Assembly (NCBI GenBank): GCA_964203055.1
Contig: CAXNKS010000001.1
Coordinates: 248,001-312,000, forward strand
Source: Fontibacterium temperatum
GTDB lineage: Bacteria > Pseudomonadota > Alphaproteobacteria > Pelagibacterales > Pelagibacteraceae
DNA: 64,000 nucleotides
Reading direction: 5' to 3'
Shown here: one piece after another, positions 46,308 through 54,979 of the stretch
Numbering within the stretch: the first letter of the stretch is position 1
How the letters are laid out: each line of letters begins with the position of its first letter
Program-made: the position numbers and the translations under genes
The notes under the pieces: generated by a model
Told to the model about the DNA's origin: nothing
The model's database searches: none
What the model saw: the letters and a program-made list of their open reading frames with translations, nothing else

Positions 46308-47072
46308 ATGGAAAATTTAAAGCTCGAAGCATCAGAAAGAAAACTTAATACAAAAGGAGATCTTAAAAAATTAAGATTAGAAGGTTTTCTTCCAGGCATT
46401 TTGTATGGTGATAAAGAACAAAGCCTACCTTTGTCAGTTAAAAAAATATCAATTAAAAAAATGTTAGAGTCTTCTAACTTTATGAGCTCTGTTATTGAAA
46501 TGAGCATAGGCGGATCAAAACATAAAGTCTTAACTAAAGATATTAATTTTCATCCTCTAAATAATGAACCGATACACATAGATTTTCAAAAGATTAAACC
46601 CGGAACAAAAGTAACTGTTAACATTCCTGTAAAATTTATTAACAATGAAAATTGTCCAGGATTAAAAATGGGTGGAGTTTTAAACATTGTAAGAAGAAAA
46701 ATAGAATTAAGATGCGCTGCTGAAAATATTCCTGCTGAAATCGTAATTGATTTAGCTAATAAAGAAATGAATGAAAGTATTCACATATCTTCTGTAAAAT
46801 TACCTGAAGGAGCAAAACCTGTAATTAGCGATCGAGACTTTACTATAGCAACAATTGCTGCTCCTACAGTTGTTAAAGAGCCTGAACCGGCTGCTGCTGC
46901 GGGCGATGCTGCCGCTGCTACTGGTGATGCTGCTGCTCCAGCTGAAGGCGGAGTTGCTGCTGCAGGCGATGCTAAAGCTGCTGATGGAAAAGCTAAACCG
47001 GGGGATGCAGCAAAATCTCCTGATGCTGCTAAAAAACCTGCTGCTGCCGCACCTGCGGATAAAAAGAAATAA
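46308..47072 (+). CDS. rplY: 50S ribosomal protein L25/general stress protein Ctc with long Ala-rich tail
   Basis: 5S rRNA-binding protein of the large subunit. The 254 residues comprise the L25 domain (EASERKLNTKGDLKKLRLEG, FLPGILYGDKE), the TL5/Ctc beta domain (NNEPIHIDFQKIKPGTKVTV, GGVLNIVRRKIELRC) and a 65-residue low-complexity tail after residue 190 made almost only of Ala, Asp, Gly, Pro and Lys. The tail region is clearly more GC-rich than its surroundings. A 56-base gap after prs contains an 8-bp inverted repeat. Confidence 0.95.
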   Translation: MENLKLEASERKLNTKGDLKKLRLEGFLPGILYGDKEQSLPLSVKKISIKKMLESSNFMSSVIEMSIGGSKHKVLTKDINFHPLNNEPIHIDFQKIKPGTKVTVNIPVKFINNENCPGLKMGGVLNIVRRKIELRCAAENIPAEIVIDLANKEMNESIHISSVKLPEGAKPVISDRDFTIATIAAPTVVKEPEPAAAAGDAAAATGDAAAPAEGGVAAAGDAKAADGKAKPGDAAKSPDAAKKPAAAAPADKKK

Positions 47073-47079
47073 CATCTAA

Positions 47080-47637
47080 ATGTTATTATTTGCGGGGTTA
47101 GGAAATCCAGATCCGAAACATGCCAATAACCGACATAACGTAGGTTTCAAGCTTATAGATGCTTTAAATAAAAATTTTGGACTCTCAAAACAAAAACCAA
47201 AATTTAAAGGTCTGCTAACTAACGGTCAAGTACAGGATAATAAAGTAATAGTAGTAAAGCCATTAACTTTTATGAATAATTCTGGAATGTGTATTAGAGA
47301 AATAACAGATTACCATAGAATTAAAACCAATAATATTTTTGTATTTCATGACGACATGGATATCGAAATTGGCAAAATAAAAACTAAGATTGGAGGATCT
47401 AGCGGTGGCCACAATGGCATTAAGTCAATAGACGACTCCATAGGTACTGATTATAACAGAATTAGAATTGGCATAGGTCATCCTGGTGACAAAGAATTAG
47501 TAGACAAACATGTTCTAAATGATTTCACTGAAGAGGAAAAAATAACGATAGATCAAATTATTAAGAAAATATTTAAAAATATAAATCTTCTTATAGAAAA
47601 AAAACTAGACGATTTTACTTCTAAAAGTAATCAATAA
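47080..47637 (+). CDS. pth: Peptidyl-tRNA hydrolase
   Basis: Releases tRNA from peptidyl-tRNA dropped by ribosomes. The 185 residues have the N-terminal GLGNPDPKHANNRHNVGF (Asn and catalytic His about residues 8-22), PLTFMNNSG near 61, FHDDMDIEIGKIKTKIGGSS near 86 and GHNGIKSIDDSIGTDYNRIR near 108. Full length. It lies between rplY and ychF, the standard neighbours, with short gaps of 7 and 6 bases. Confidence 0.98.
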   Translation: MLLFAGLGNPDPKHANNRHNVGFKLIDALNKNFGLSKQKPKFKGLLTNGQVQDNKVIVVKPLTFMNNSGMCIREITDYHRIKTNNIFVFHDDMDIEIGKIKTKIGGSSGGHNGIKSIDDSIGTDYNRIRIGIGHPGDKELVDKHVLNDFTEEEKITIDQIIKKIFKNINLLIEKKLDDFTSKSNQ

Positions 47638-47643
47638 GTCTGT

Positions 47644-48723
47644 ATGAGTTTTAAATGTGGAATCGTAGGTTTGCCCAACGTTGGTAAATCAACGCTATTT
47701 AATGCTCTTACAAAATCTAAAAATGCTCAAGCGGCTAACTTCCCTTTTTGTACCATAGAACCGAATATTGGCGTTGTTACCGTCCCTGACGAAAGATTAG
47801 AAAAACTTTCAAATATTGCAAAATCAGAAAAGATTATTCCAACATATATAACTTTTGTAGATATTGCCGGACTAGTGGCCGGAGCATCTAAAGGAGAAGG
47901 TTTGGGTAATAAATTTCTTGCAAATATTAGAGAGGTTGATGCTGTAATACATATGCTAAGGTGTTTTGATTCAAGTGAAATACAAAATGTCAATAAAACA
48001 GTAGATCCTATAAGAGATTTAGAAACAGTAGAAACTGAAATGATGATTTCAGATTTAGAATCTGTTGAAAAAAGATTGTCTCAAAAAAAGAATAAAAACA
48101 CTGAATTAAATAAAGATACTTTTGAGATTTTAGAGCATGTTTATGAATTTCTCAAAAAAGGAATTAGACCAGAGAAATTGGAGGAAAAATTCGAAAAAAA
48201 ATTAATTAAAAATTTAGGTATTTTATCAACAAAACCTAGAATCTTAGTCTGCAACGTAGATGAGAATAGCGTCAGTTCAGGCAATACTTATTCTGAAAAA
48301 ATAAAAGAGAAATTTAAAAATGATATGGTGGTAATTGTTTCTGCTGAAATTGAACAGCAAATTACTGAACTTCAAGATTCGGAGGCCAGTGAATTTATGA
48401 AAGAAATCGGTATAAAAGAATCTGGATTAGATCAAATAATAAAAGCTGGATATAAAATTTTAAACTTAAGTACTTATTTTACAGTAGGTCCGAAAGAGAC
48501 TCACGCATGGACTGTTGAAAAAAACTGCAAAGCTCCTGATGCGGCTGAAGTTATTCACTCTGATTTTAAAAAGGGCTTCATTAAAGCTGAGGTTATATCT
48601 TATTCAGACTATATTCAGCATGTAGGTGAAGTGGGAGCTCGAGATAATGGAAAATTGAAAATAGAAGGAAAAGATTATGAAGTGGCTGATGGAGATGTTT
48701 TACACTTTAGGTTCAATACGTAA
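47644..48723 (+). CDS. ychF: Redox-regulated ATPase YchF (Obg-like)
   Basis: Obg-related P-loop NTPase that prefers ATP and binds ribosomes. The 359 residues have the P-loop GLPNVGKSTLFNALT (8-22), FPFCTIEPNIGVV, the G3 motif FVDIAGLVAGASKGEGLGNK, an altered G4, and the C-terminal TGS domain ending in VADGDVLHFRFNT. Its 3' end overlaps the convergent petC gene by 24 bases, so the two transcripts are antisense at their ends. Confidence 0.97.
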   Translation: MSFKCGIVGLPNVGKSTLFNALTKSKNAQAANFPFCTIEPNIGVVTVPDERLEKLSNIAKSEKIIPTYITFVDIAGLVAGASKGEGLGNKFLANIREVDAVIHMLRCFDSSEIQNVNKTVDPIRDLETVETEMMISDLESVEKRLSQKKNKNTELNKDTFEILEHVYEFLKKGIRPEKLEEKFEKKLIKNLGILSTKPRILVCNVDENSVSSGNTYSEKIKEKFKNDMVVIVSAEIEQQITELQDSEASEFMKEIGIKESGLDQIIKAGYKILNLSTYFTVGPKETHAWTVEKNCKAPDAAEVIHSDFKKGFIKAEVISYSDYIQHVGEVGARDNGKLKIEGKDYEVADGDVLHFRFNT

Positions 48724-49485
48724 CCAAATTTTTTTCTTAACAAGATAAACTAGCACCGTGAGAATTAATAAATAAATTACAGTCTTAAACCCTATTCTTT
48801 TTCTAGCTTCTAAAGTAGGTTCTGATGCCCAGGTTAAAAAAGTCACTACATCTTTTGAAAGCTGCTCTTGCGTTGCTACGGTTCCATCTGAATAATTTAC
48901 AGAATCTTTATTCAATGGTTTTGCCATTTTAATTTTATTACCTGACATATATTTATTATAATAAACTCCATCATCAAGCTTAACTCCCTTTGGCGGTTTA
49001 TCGTCATAACCCATTAAAATTGAATAAATATAATCGGGCCCACCTGCTCTAGCTTTTACTAAAACTGACATATCAGGAGGGTATGCTCCACCATTTGCTG
49101 CTCTTGCTGCTTTTTCATTAGCAAATGGACTTGCGAATTTATCAGAGGGTTTTCCAGATCTTTTAAACATTTCTCCATTATCATTTGGACCATCTAAAAC
49201 TTCAACTTTTGACGCTATTGCCTTAACTTCTTCTTCTGAAAAACTTGGCCCGCCCACTTCTGATAAATTTCTATAACTTAGAAGATTCATTGAATGACAA
49301 GATGCGCAAACTTCTGTGTAAACTTGATAACCTCTTTGAAGAGATGCTCTATCAAACTTTCCAAATAACCCATCAAAAGACCACGATTGTTTTAAAAGTT
49401 TTTCCTGCTTTTCAGCTGAATGCAAACTAGAGGATGTTATTATAAAAAATAAAAAAAAAGATGAGAATTTTAATAAAATACTCAT
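48700..49485 (-). CDS. petC: Cytochrome c1 of the bc1 complex
   Basis: Haem subunit of respiratory complex III, facing the periplasm. The 261 residues include a signal peptide (1-24), the haem c attachment motif CASCH (Cys60, Cys63, His64), the conserved NGGAYPPDMSVLVKAR near residue 130, YIYSILMGY, and a C-terminal membrane anchor (about 236-252) followed by a basic tail. Third gene of petABC; 7 bases after petB. Overlaps ychF convergently. Confidence 0.96.
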   Translation of the reverse strand: MSILLKFSSFFLFFIITSSSLHSAEKQEKLLKQSWSFDGLFGKFDRASLQRGYQVYTEVCASCHSMNLLSYRNLSEVGGPSFSEEEVKAIASKVEVLDGPNDNGEMFKRSGKPSDKFASPFANEKAARAANGGAYPPDMSVLVKARAGGPDYIYSILMGYDDKPPKGVKLDDGVYYNKYMSGNKIKMAKPLNKDSVNYSDGTVATQEQLSKDVVTFLTWASEPTLEARKRIGFKTVIYLLILTVLVYLVKKKIWLRIEPKV

Positions 49486-49492
49486 AATTTAT

Positions 49493-50794
49493 TTAAAAAA
49501 TTTTTAGTGTTTTAATTTTTCCTTGCTTTTTCCAATCCTCATACTCATGAATACTTTTAGGCATCGGTAAGGTTTTTTCCGTTAAAGAAACCAACGGCGC
49601 TATAACTAAAAAAAATAAGAACCAATAGGCCGTTCCTACTCTGCTTATCAAAACGTAAACACCTTCAGCTGGCATTCCACCAACGTACATTAATATAAAA
49701 AAATCAAGAACAAACAAAAATACACATTGTTTCCAAATGGGTCTAAAAACGGAGGATCTAACTTTAGATAAATCTAACCACGGTAATAAACCTAAGACAG
49801 CAATGCTGCTTATCATTGCGATTACTCCCATGAGTTTATCTGGAATGGCTCTTAATATTGCGTAAAAAGGTAAAAAATACCACTCAGGAACTATGTGAGC
49901 CGGAGTAATTAAGGGATCAGCAGGAATATAATTATCGGGATGCCCAAGGTAATTCGGCGCGTACATTGTAATTATTACAAACGCTAATAAAAAAATTAGC
50001 ATTGCAAATAAATCCTTGCTCGTTGTAAACGGAGCAAAACTGACCGTGTCTCTAGTATCAATAGGTTCAATGCCTGAAGGATTATTGGAGCCAACAATAT
50101 GTAAGGCTATCACGTGAAAAATAACTATGCCTAAGATTCCAAAAGCTAAGAGCCAATGCAAAACGTAGAATCGATTTAATGTTGAATCTCCAACTGAATA
50201 ATCTCCCCATAACCATGTAACTATTGCCTCTCCTACAAACGGAACGGCTGAAAAAAGATTTGTGATAACTGTAGCTCCCCAGTAACTCATTTGTCCCCAT
50301 GGCAAAGTATAGCCAAGGAAAGCAGTTGCCATCATCAGAAAAAAAATAACGATACCTATAAGCCACATCAGTTGGCGCGGCTCTTTATAAGAACCGTAAT
50401 AAAGTCCTCTAAAAATATGAATATACACAGCGATAAAGAAGAAAGAGGCAAAGTTTATGTGAGCGTATCTAATCAACCAACCGTAGTTTACATCTCTCAT
50501 TATTTTTTCCACTGATGTGAAAGCCTCCGCTGAAGACGGCTTATAGTGCATTCCAAGGACTAAGCCTGTAACGATTAAAGATATCAGACATATCATTAAT
50601 ATTCCTCCAAGACTCCAGAGATAGCTTAGGTTTTTTGGAACTTGAAAATCTAAATATTCGTATTTAAACATTCTAATAATTGGAAGACGATTATCTATCC
50701 AGCCGACTACACCTTTAAATGGAGAACCACCTACCTTATTTGTATGGACAAGTTTGATTTCATTTTGATTAAAATTAGAATCTTTTTCGCTCAT
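49493..50794 (-). CDS. petB: Cytochrome b of the bc1 complex
   Basis: Core quinol-oxidising subunit with two b-type haems. The 433 residues form eight membrane helices and show RYAHINFASFFFIAVYIHIF, TAFLGYTLPWGQMSYWGATV (Qo region), RFYVLHWLLAFGILGIVIFH with haem His residues, the catalytic PEWY motif (IVPEWYFLPFYAILRAIPDK) and DLSKVRSS. An N-terminal cytoplasmic extension of about 40 residues precedes the core. Located between petA and petC in a normal operon. Confidence 0.98.
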   Translation of the reverse strand: MSEKDSNFNQNEIKLVHTNKVGGSPFKGVVGWIDNRLPIIRMFKYEYLDFQVPKNLSYLWSLGGILMICLISLIVTGLVLGMHYKPSSAEAFTSVEKIMRDVNYGWLIRYAHINFASFFFIAVYIHIFRGLYYGSYKEPRQLMWLIGIVIFFLMMATAFLGYTLPWGQMSYWGATVITNLFSAVPFVGEAIVTWLWGDYSVGDSTLNRFYVLHWLLAFGILGIVIFHVIALHIVGSNNPSGIEPIDTRDTVSFAPFTTSKDLFAMLIFLLAFVIITMYAPNYLGHPDNYIPADPLITPAHIVPEWYFLPFYAILRAIPDKLMGVIAMISSIAVLGLLPWLDLSKVRSSVFRPIWKQCVFLFVLDFFILMYVGGMPAEGVYVLISRVGTAYWFLFFLVIAPLVSLTEKTLPMPKSIHEYEDWKKQGKIKTLKIF

Positions 50795-50802
50795 AATATT
50801 TT

Positions 50803-51327
50803 TTAACCTAATTTAATTTTATTATCTCCAACAAACTCATAAGTTGGAACTTCTAAGTTGGTTGGGGCTGGTCCTTTTCTAATTCTTCCTGAACTATCAT
50901 AATGAGAGCCGTGACAGGGACAAAACCATCCACCATAATCACCTTTGCCGCTAATGGGAACGCATCCTAAATGAGTACAAACTCCAACTAAAACTAACCA
51001 CTCAGCTTTTTTAACTCTTTTGCTATCAAGCTGAGGATCTTTCAAATCTTTAATGTCAACTTTTTCAGCACTAGCAATTTCTTCTTTAGTTCTTCTTTTA
51101 ATAAAAACAGGCTTGCCTCTCCATAAAACTGTTATTTCATTTCCTTCTTTAATTTTTGATAAATCTACTTCAATAGATGAAAGGGCTTTTACTGATGCGT
51201 CAGGATTCATTTGACTTACAATGGGCCAAACAACTGCCCCAACTCCAACTGCACCAACAGCTGTAGTTGCAACAGTTAAAAAATCTCTTCTATTTTTGTT
51301 ATCTGACTTATTATCGTTTTCTGACAT
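50803..51327 (-). CDS. petA: Rieske iron-sulfur subunit of the bc1 complex
   Basis: The [2Fe-2S] protein that takes the first electron from quinol. The 174 residues carry a twin-arginine signal/anchor (NRRDFLTVATTAVGAVGVGA, 12-31) and both cluster-binding loops: CTHLGC (Cys117, His119, Cys122) and CPCHGSHYD (Cys136, Cys138, His139), with a disulfide between Cys122 and Cys138 expected. First gene of petABC. The 76-base gap to the divergent trmL must hold the operon promoter. Confidence 0.98.
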   Translation of the reverse strand: MSENDNKSDNKNRRDFLTVATTAVGAVGVGAVVWPIVSQMNPDASVKALSSIEVDLSKIKEGNEITVLWRGKPVFIKRRTKEEIASAEKVDIKDLKDPQLDSKRVKKAEWLVLVGVCTHLGCVPISGKGDYGGWFCPCHGSHYDSSGRIRKGPAPTNLEVPTYEFVGDNKIKLG

Positions 51328-51403
51328 AAATATTTAGTTAAATTATTTCTAAACTATTTTCTTTTCCATAGCCAGAATGACGCATAAATAATAAATTTCT
51401 TAT

Positions 51404-51859
51404 ATGATTAATATTGCATTGTTTCAGCCCGATATTCCTCAAAATACAGCTGCAACCATAAGATTGTGTGCATGTTTAAATGCAACTTTAGAAATTATTG
51501 AGCCTTGTGGATTTCAATTTGATGAAAAGAGACTCAAAAGTATCTACATGGATTATTATAAAAATTGCAAAATTATAAGGCATCAATCATTTGATGATTT
51601 TATAAAAACTAAAAAAAATAAAAGAATAATTTTATTAACAACTAAAGCAAAAAAAAATTATTATAATTTTAATTTTAAAAAAAATGACACAATATTATTT
51701 GGAAGAGAGAGTGCTGGAGCACCAGAATTTGTACACGAGATAGCCGATGCAAGATTAAAGATACCTATCTCAAAAAACACAAGATCTTTAAATGTTGTAA
51801 ATTCTATTTCTATTGTGTTATCTGAGGCGCTTAGACAAAATAATTACTATAATATTTAA
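51404..51859 (+). CDS. trmL: tRNA (cytidine(34)-2'-O)-methyltransferase
   Basis: SPOUT-class enzyme that 2'-O-methylates the wobble base of certain leucine tRNAs. The 151 residues show ALFQPDIPQNTAATIRLCAC (motif 1), the MDYYK and TTKAKKNYYNF segments, LFGRESAGAPEFVHE (motif 2) and the trefoil-knot end MNVVNSISIVLSEALRQ-type LNVVNSISIVLSEALRQ (motif 3). Followed after 2 bases by hemF. Confidence 0.95.
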   Translation: MINIALFQPDIPQNTAATIRLCACLNATLEIIEPCGFQFDEKRLKSIYMDYYKNCKIIRHQSFDDFIKTKKNKRIILLTTKAKKNYYNFNFKKNDTILFGRESAGAPEFVHEIADARLKIPISKNTRSLNVVNSISIVLSEALRQNNYYNI

Positions 51860-51861
51860 TA

Positions 51862-52704
51862 ATGAATTTAAATTTACAAGAAAAAAAAATTATTGCTAAA
51901 AATTGGTTTGAAACTTTAAGGAATTCTATTTGCAGAGAATTTGAAAGTATTGAATATCTTAAGTCTAAAAAGAAAATTTTTTTTAAAAAAAAAAGGTGGA
52001 TTGCTGGCGGAAGTTCTAAAGGCGGAGGAACCTTTGCATTAATTGAGAATGGTTCTGTTTTTGAAAAGGTTGGAGTTAATATTTCGACCATCTCCGGAAA
52101 ATTTGATAAAGAATTTAGAAAGAAAATTCCTGGTGCATTAAATAATCATAATTTTTGGGCTACTGGAATATCTGTTGTAGCTCATATGAAAAATCCAAAA
52201 ATTCCAGCATTTCATTTTAACACTAGATTTATAGTCACGTCGAAATCTTGGTTTGGTGGAGGAATGGACATGACTCCATGTATAAAAGATTTAAATCAAA
52301 AAAAATATTTTCATTTAGAAATAAAGAAAATGTGTAATCTCCATGATAAAAATTATTATTTACAGCACAAAAAAAATTGCGATGAATATTTTTATTTGCC
52401 TCATAGACAAGAACCTAGAGGAGATGGCGGAATATTTTATGATTATCTTAATTCCAATAACTGGAATAAAGATTTTAATTATACCAGAGATGTTGGAATG
52501 ACTTTTTTAAAGGCATCTTCTAAGATAATACAAAAAAAAATGTTTTTAAGATGGAATGAGAGAGATAAAGAAAAACAATTAATTAAAAGAGGAAGGTACG
52601 TAGAATTTAATTTGCTATACGATCGAGGTACTAAATTTGGTTTAAATACTAATGGTAATATTGAAGCAATTTTTATGTCGCTTCCTCCACTTGCAAAATG
52701 GTAA
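51862..52704 (+). CDS. hemF: Oxygen-dependent coproporphyrinogen III oxidase
   Basis: Aerobic decarboxylase converting coproporphyrinogen III to protoporphyrinogen IX for haem. The 280 residues show WIAGGSSKGGGTFALIENGS, SVVAHMKNPKIPAFHFNTRF, WFGGGMDMTPCI, YFYLPHRQEPRGDGGIFYDY and RGRYVEFNLLYDRGTKFGL, all conserved in HemF. The O2 requirement points to an aerobic life style, in line with the bc1 operon next to it. Slightly shorter N-terminus than E. coli HemF. Confidence 0.97.
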   Translation: MNLNLQEKKIIAKNWFETLRNSICREFESIEYLKSKKKIFFKKKRWIAGGSSKGGGTFALIENGSVFEKVGVNISTISGKFDKEFRKKIPGALNNHNFWATGISVVAHMKNPKIPAFHFNTRFIVTSKSWFGGGMDMTPCIKDLNQKKYFHLEIKKMCNLHDKNYYLQHKKNCDEYFYLPHRQEPRGDGGIFYDYLNSNNWNKDFNYTRDVGMTFLKASSKIIQKKMFLRWNERDKEKQLIKRGRYVEFNLLYDRGTKFGLNTNGNIEAIFMSLPPLAKW

Positions 52705-52712
52705 AAATCTAA

Positions 52713-53189
52713 ATGGACAAAGAACCAATTACTCCTCAAGGGCTAGAAAAAATTAAAATAGAATTAAAAGAAAGAATTTCTGTAACTAGACCAAAGATTG
52801 TCAGTGCTATTTCGGAAGCGCGAGCTCATGGTGATCTAAAAGAAAATGCTGAATACCATGCAGCGAAAGAAGAGCAAGGTCACAATGAAAGAAGAATCCA
52901 AGAAATTGAAACAACAATAGCAACTGCAAACATTGTAGATGTTGCAAAAATTAAAAATGACAACAAAGTAATTTTTGGTTCAACAATTATATTATTAGAC
53001 ATGGAAACTAATGAGAAAAAAAAATACAAAATTGTTGGCAAAGATGAAGCGAATGCAAAAGAAGGTTTGCTATTTTATAAATCGCCAATTGCATTGGAAC
53101 TAGTTTCAAAACATACTGGCGACTTCGTCTCTGTAAAAACACCAGCTGGAGAAAAAAATTATGAGATTATTGAGGTTAAATATATTTAA
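52713..53189 (+). CDS. greA: Transcription elongation factor GreA
   Basis: Binds the RNA polymerase secondary channel and rescues backtracked complexes. The 158 residues contain the N-terminal coiled coil with the acidic tip of the family (ISEARAHGDLKENAEYHAAK) and the C-terminal FKBP-like domain (IGKDEANAKEGLL-type GKDEANAKEGLLFYKSPIAL). Length and motifs are normal. It is the last gene of the trmL-hemF-greA run and ends 8 bases from the convergent CCA enzyme gene. Confidence 0.97.
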   Translation: MDKEPITPQGLEKIKIELKERISVTRPKIVSAISEARAHGDLKENAEYHAAKEEQGHNERRIQEIETTIATANIVDVAKIKNDNKVIFGSTIILLDMETNEKKKYKIVGKDEANAKEGLLFYKSPIALELVSKHTGDFVSVKTPAGEKNYEIIEVKYI

Positions 53190-53197
53190 TTTAATAG

Positions 53198-54388
53198 TTA
53201 AATATTACGAAAATTTAATTTAAAATTATTTTTAATCCAAGAAGCTTTTAAAAATTCTAATTTTTTTCCGAGTTTTTTTCCTTGTTTAAATCCCTTTTTA
53301 ATTAAAAAATCTCCAGAAATAGGAAATTTAGGAACTTTAAATTTTTTTATAAATAGTCTGTACTTTATAAAAGTTTTTAAACTAATTTCTTTTTTTAGAC
53401 AAAAAATAAAATTTAAAAAATCTAAAGCTAAATCCTTTTTATAAAAATATATCTGACGTCGAATTGTCTGATAACTATATTGTTCTTTTTTTAATAACTT
53501 AAACTGTCCGTAAATAAAATTAAGATGGTCTCTATCTTTATTAGACAATCGAAATTCTCTAGAAAAAAAGATATTCTTTTTATCATTTCCGACTAATAAT
53601 ATTGAAAGTAATTGGAGATAATTTAAGTCGAAACCTAATTTTTTATTCAAAATTTGAACTCTATTTAGTCTTTCGAAAAATTTTAACTTATATACTTGGT
53701 TAATAATCTTTTTAAAATAATTTTTATTATAAATATTAAAAAAATTTTTAAGTTCTAAGATTTTTTTTAACTCCATAAATAATCTTTCTTGCGAGATAAA
53801 TCTTAAAAACTTAACGTTTTTATTAATAATTTTTATAACATTATGATTTTCAATATTAGAATTGTATTCTAATGAAAATCTTATAAATCTTAAAATTCTC
53901 AAATAATCTTCTTTAATTCTTAAATCTGCACTTCCTATAAAATTAATCTTTTTATTTTTTAAATCACGGGTTCCATTTACTGGATCAAAAATCTTTCCAA
54001 ATTTATCACAATAAATTGCATTGATAGTAAAATCTCTTCTTAAAGAATCTTCTAACCAATTATTTGTCCATTGAATCTTTGTATGCCTGCCATCAGGCTT
54101 TATATCTTTTCTTAAAGATGTAATTTCATATTTATAATTCTTGGAGAAGGTTGTAATAGAACCATATTTAATTGCTAAATCTAAGACTTTATAATTATTT
54201 TTTAATAATATTTTTTTAACTTCCTCTGGCTTATAAACTGTAGCCAAATCGATATCTGTTGTTAATTTTCCTTCTATTGCTTTTCTAACACAGCCTCCAA
54301 CAAATTGTGTATGTGTTTCTAAATTAATCGGATTTAAAATTGAAATTAATTTTTTATTTTCTTTAGAAAATAAAAATGATTTTTTCAT
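53198..54388 (-). CDS. cca: CCA tRNA nucleotidyltransferase (class II poly(A) polymerase family)
   Basis: Adds or repairs CCA at tRNA 3' ends. The 396 residues show the catalytic loop FVGGCVRKAIEGKLTTDIDL (GG motif followed by DxD, about residues 30-49), DGRHTKIQWTNNWLEDSLRR with DFTINAIY (nucleotide-binding), DPVNGTRDL and the ED/RILRFIRFSLEY motif. Both tRNAs in this window already encode CCA, so repair is the likely main role. A poly(A) polymerase role cannot be excluded from motifs alone. Confidence 0.92.
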   Translation of the reverse strand: MKKSFLFSKENKKLISILNPINLETHTQFVGGCVRKAIEGKLTTDIDLATVYKPEEVKKILLKNNYKVLDLAIKYGSITTFSKNYKYEITSLRKDIKPDGRHTKIQWTNNWLEDSLRRDFTINAIYCDKFGKIFDPVNGTRDLKNKKINFIGSADLRIKEDYLRILRFIRFSLEYNSNIENHNVIKIINKNVKFLRFISQERLFMELKKILELKNFFNIYNKNYFKKIINQVYKLKFFERLNRVQILNKKLGFDLNYLQLLSILLVGNDKKNIFFSREFRLSNKDRDHLNFIYGQFKLLKKEQYSYQTIRRQIYFYKKDLALDFLNFIFCLKKEISLKTFIKYRLFIKKFKVPKFPISGDFLIKKGFKQGKKLGKKLEFLKASWIKNNFKLNFRNI

Positions 54389-54396
54389 TAAAAATA

Positions 54397-54867
54397 TTAA
54401 TATAATTCTATTTTACCAGAAAATGTATTATTTTGTTCTGATAATTTTTTTAATAAGATTTTTTCTTTTCTGACATTTAATGAAAAATATACATTGGCAT
54501 TTCTTTCAAAGCCAAATTGTCCGTAATAATCAAATTCTCCAATTAAAATAATAAAATCAATATTCTTTTCGTTGACAGCAACCATGCTTTTATTCACTAA
54601 TTCTTTACCTATCCCTCTTCCTTTGAATTTCTGATCAACTATTAAGGGTCCAAGCATTAACCCACTAATATTTTCTATTTTACAATTATAATATCTGATG
54701 CTTCCAATTATTTTCTGTCCTTTGCAATAAATTTTTGAATATTTAACATTGTGCTCGAGATTCTCTCTTAATCTAAAACTGGGTCTTGCATATCTTCCTG
54801 GACCTAGAACAACTTCTTCGAGTAAAAAAATTTTTTTGTTATCTGATTTTTTTTCTTCTCTAATCAC
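54397..54867 (-). CDS. GNAT family N-acetyltransferase
   Basis: A 156-residue acetyltransferase-like protein. After an N-terminal REEKKSDNKKIFLLEE helix and VLGPGRYARPSFRLRE, the core shows IENISGLMLGPLIVDQKFKG with acetyl-CoA loop RGIGKELVN (Q/RxxGxG/A type) and EFDYYGQFGFER. The pattern matches the alphaproteobacterial YhbS-like GNATs. The substrate is unknown. It starts 17 bases from the tRNA-Gln gene and precedes cca by 8 bases. Confidence 0.88.
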   Translation of the reverse strand: MIREEKKSDNKKIFLLEEVVLGPGRYARPSFRLRENLEHNVKYSKIYCKGQKIIGSIRYYNCKIENISGLMLGPLIVDQKFKGRGIGKELVNKSMVAVNEKNIDFIILIGEFDYYGQFGFERNANVYFSLNVRKEKILLKKLSEQNNTFSGKIELY

Positions 54868-54884
54868 AGCAATTATTTTTAACT

Positions 54885-54958
54885 TGGCTGGGGCTCCAGG
54901 ATTCGAACCTGGGATGGCGGGATCAAAACCCGCTGCCTTACCGCTTGGCTAAGCCCCA
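54885..54958 (-). tRNA. tRNA-Gln (TTG), CCA encoded
   Basis: A 74-base cloverleaf on the minus strand: acceptor TGGGGCT/AGCCCCA with the U1-A72 pair typical of tRNA-Gln, D arm GCC...GGC, anticodon stem GCGGG/CCCGC with loop TTTTGAT (anticodon TTG), T stem CCAGG/CCTGG with loop TTCGAAT, discriminator G and encoded CCA. It sits between ispE and the GNAT gene. Confidence 0.97.
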
Positions 54959-54979
54959 ATATTAATTTTAGAAATAAGG

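Noticed and set aside
46800..47075. Open frames on both strands over the L25 tail
   Set aside because: They arise from GCT-type repeats that are free of stops in several frames; the low-complexity Leu/Ser-rich products are not protein-like.
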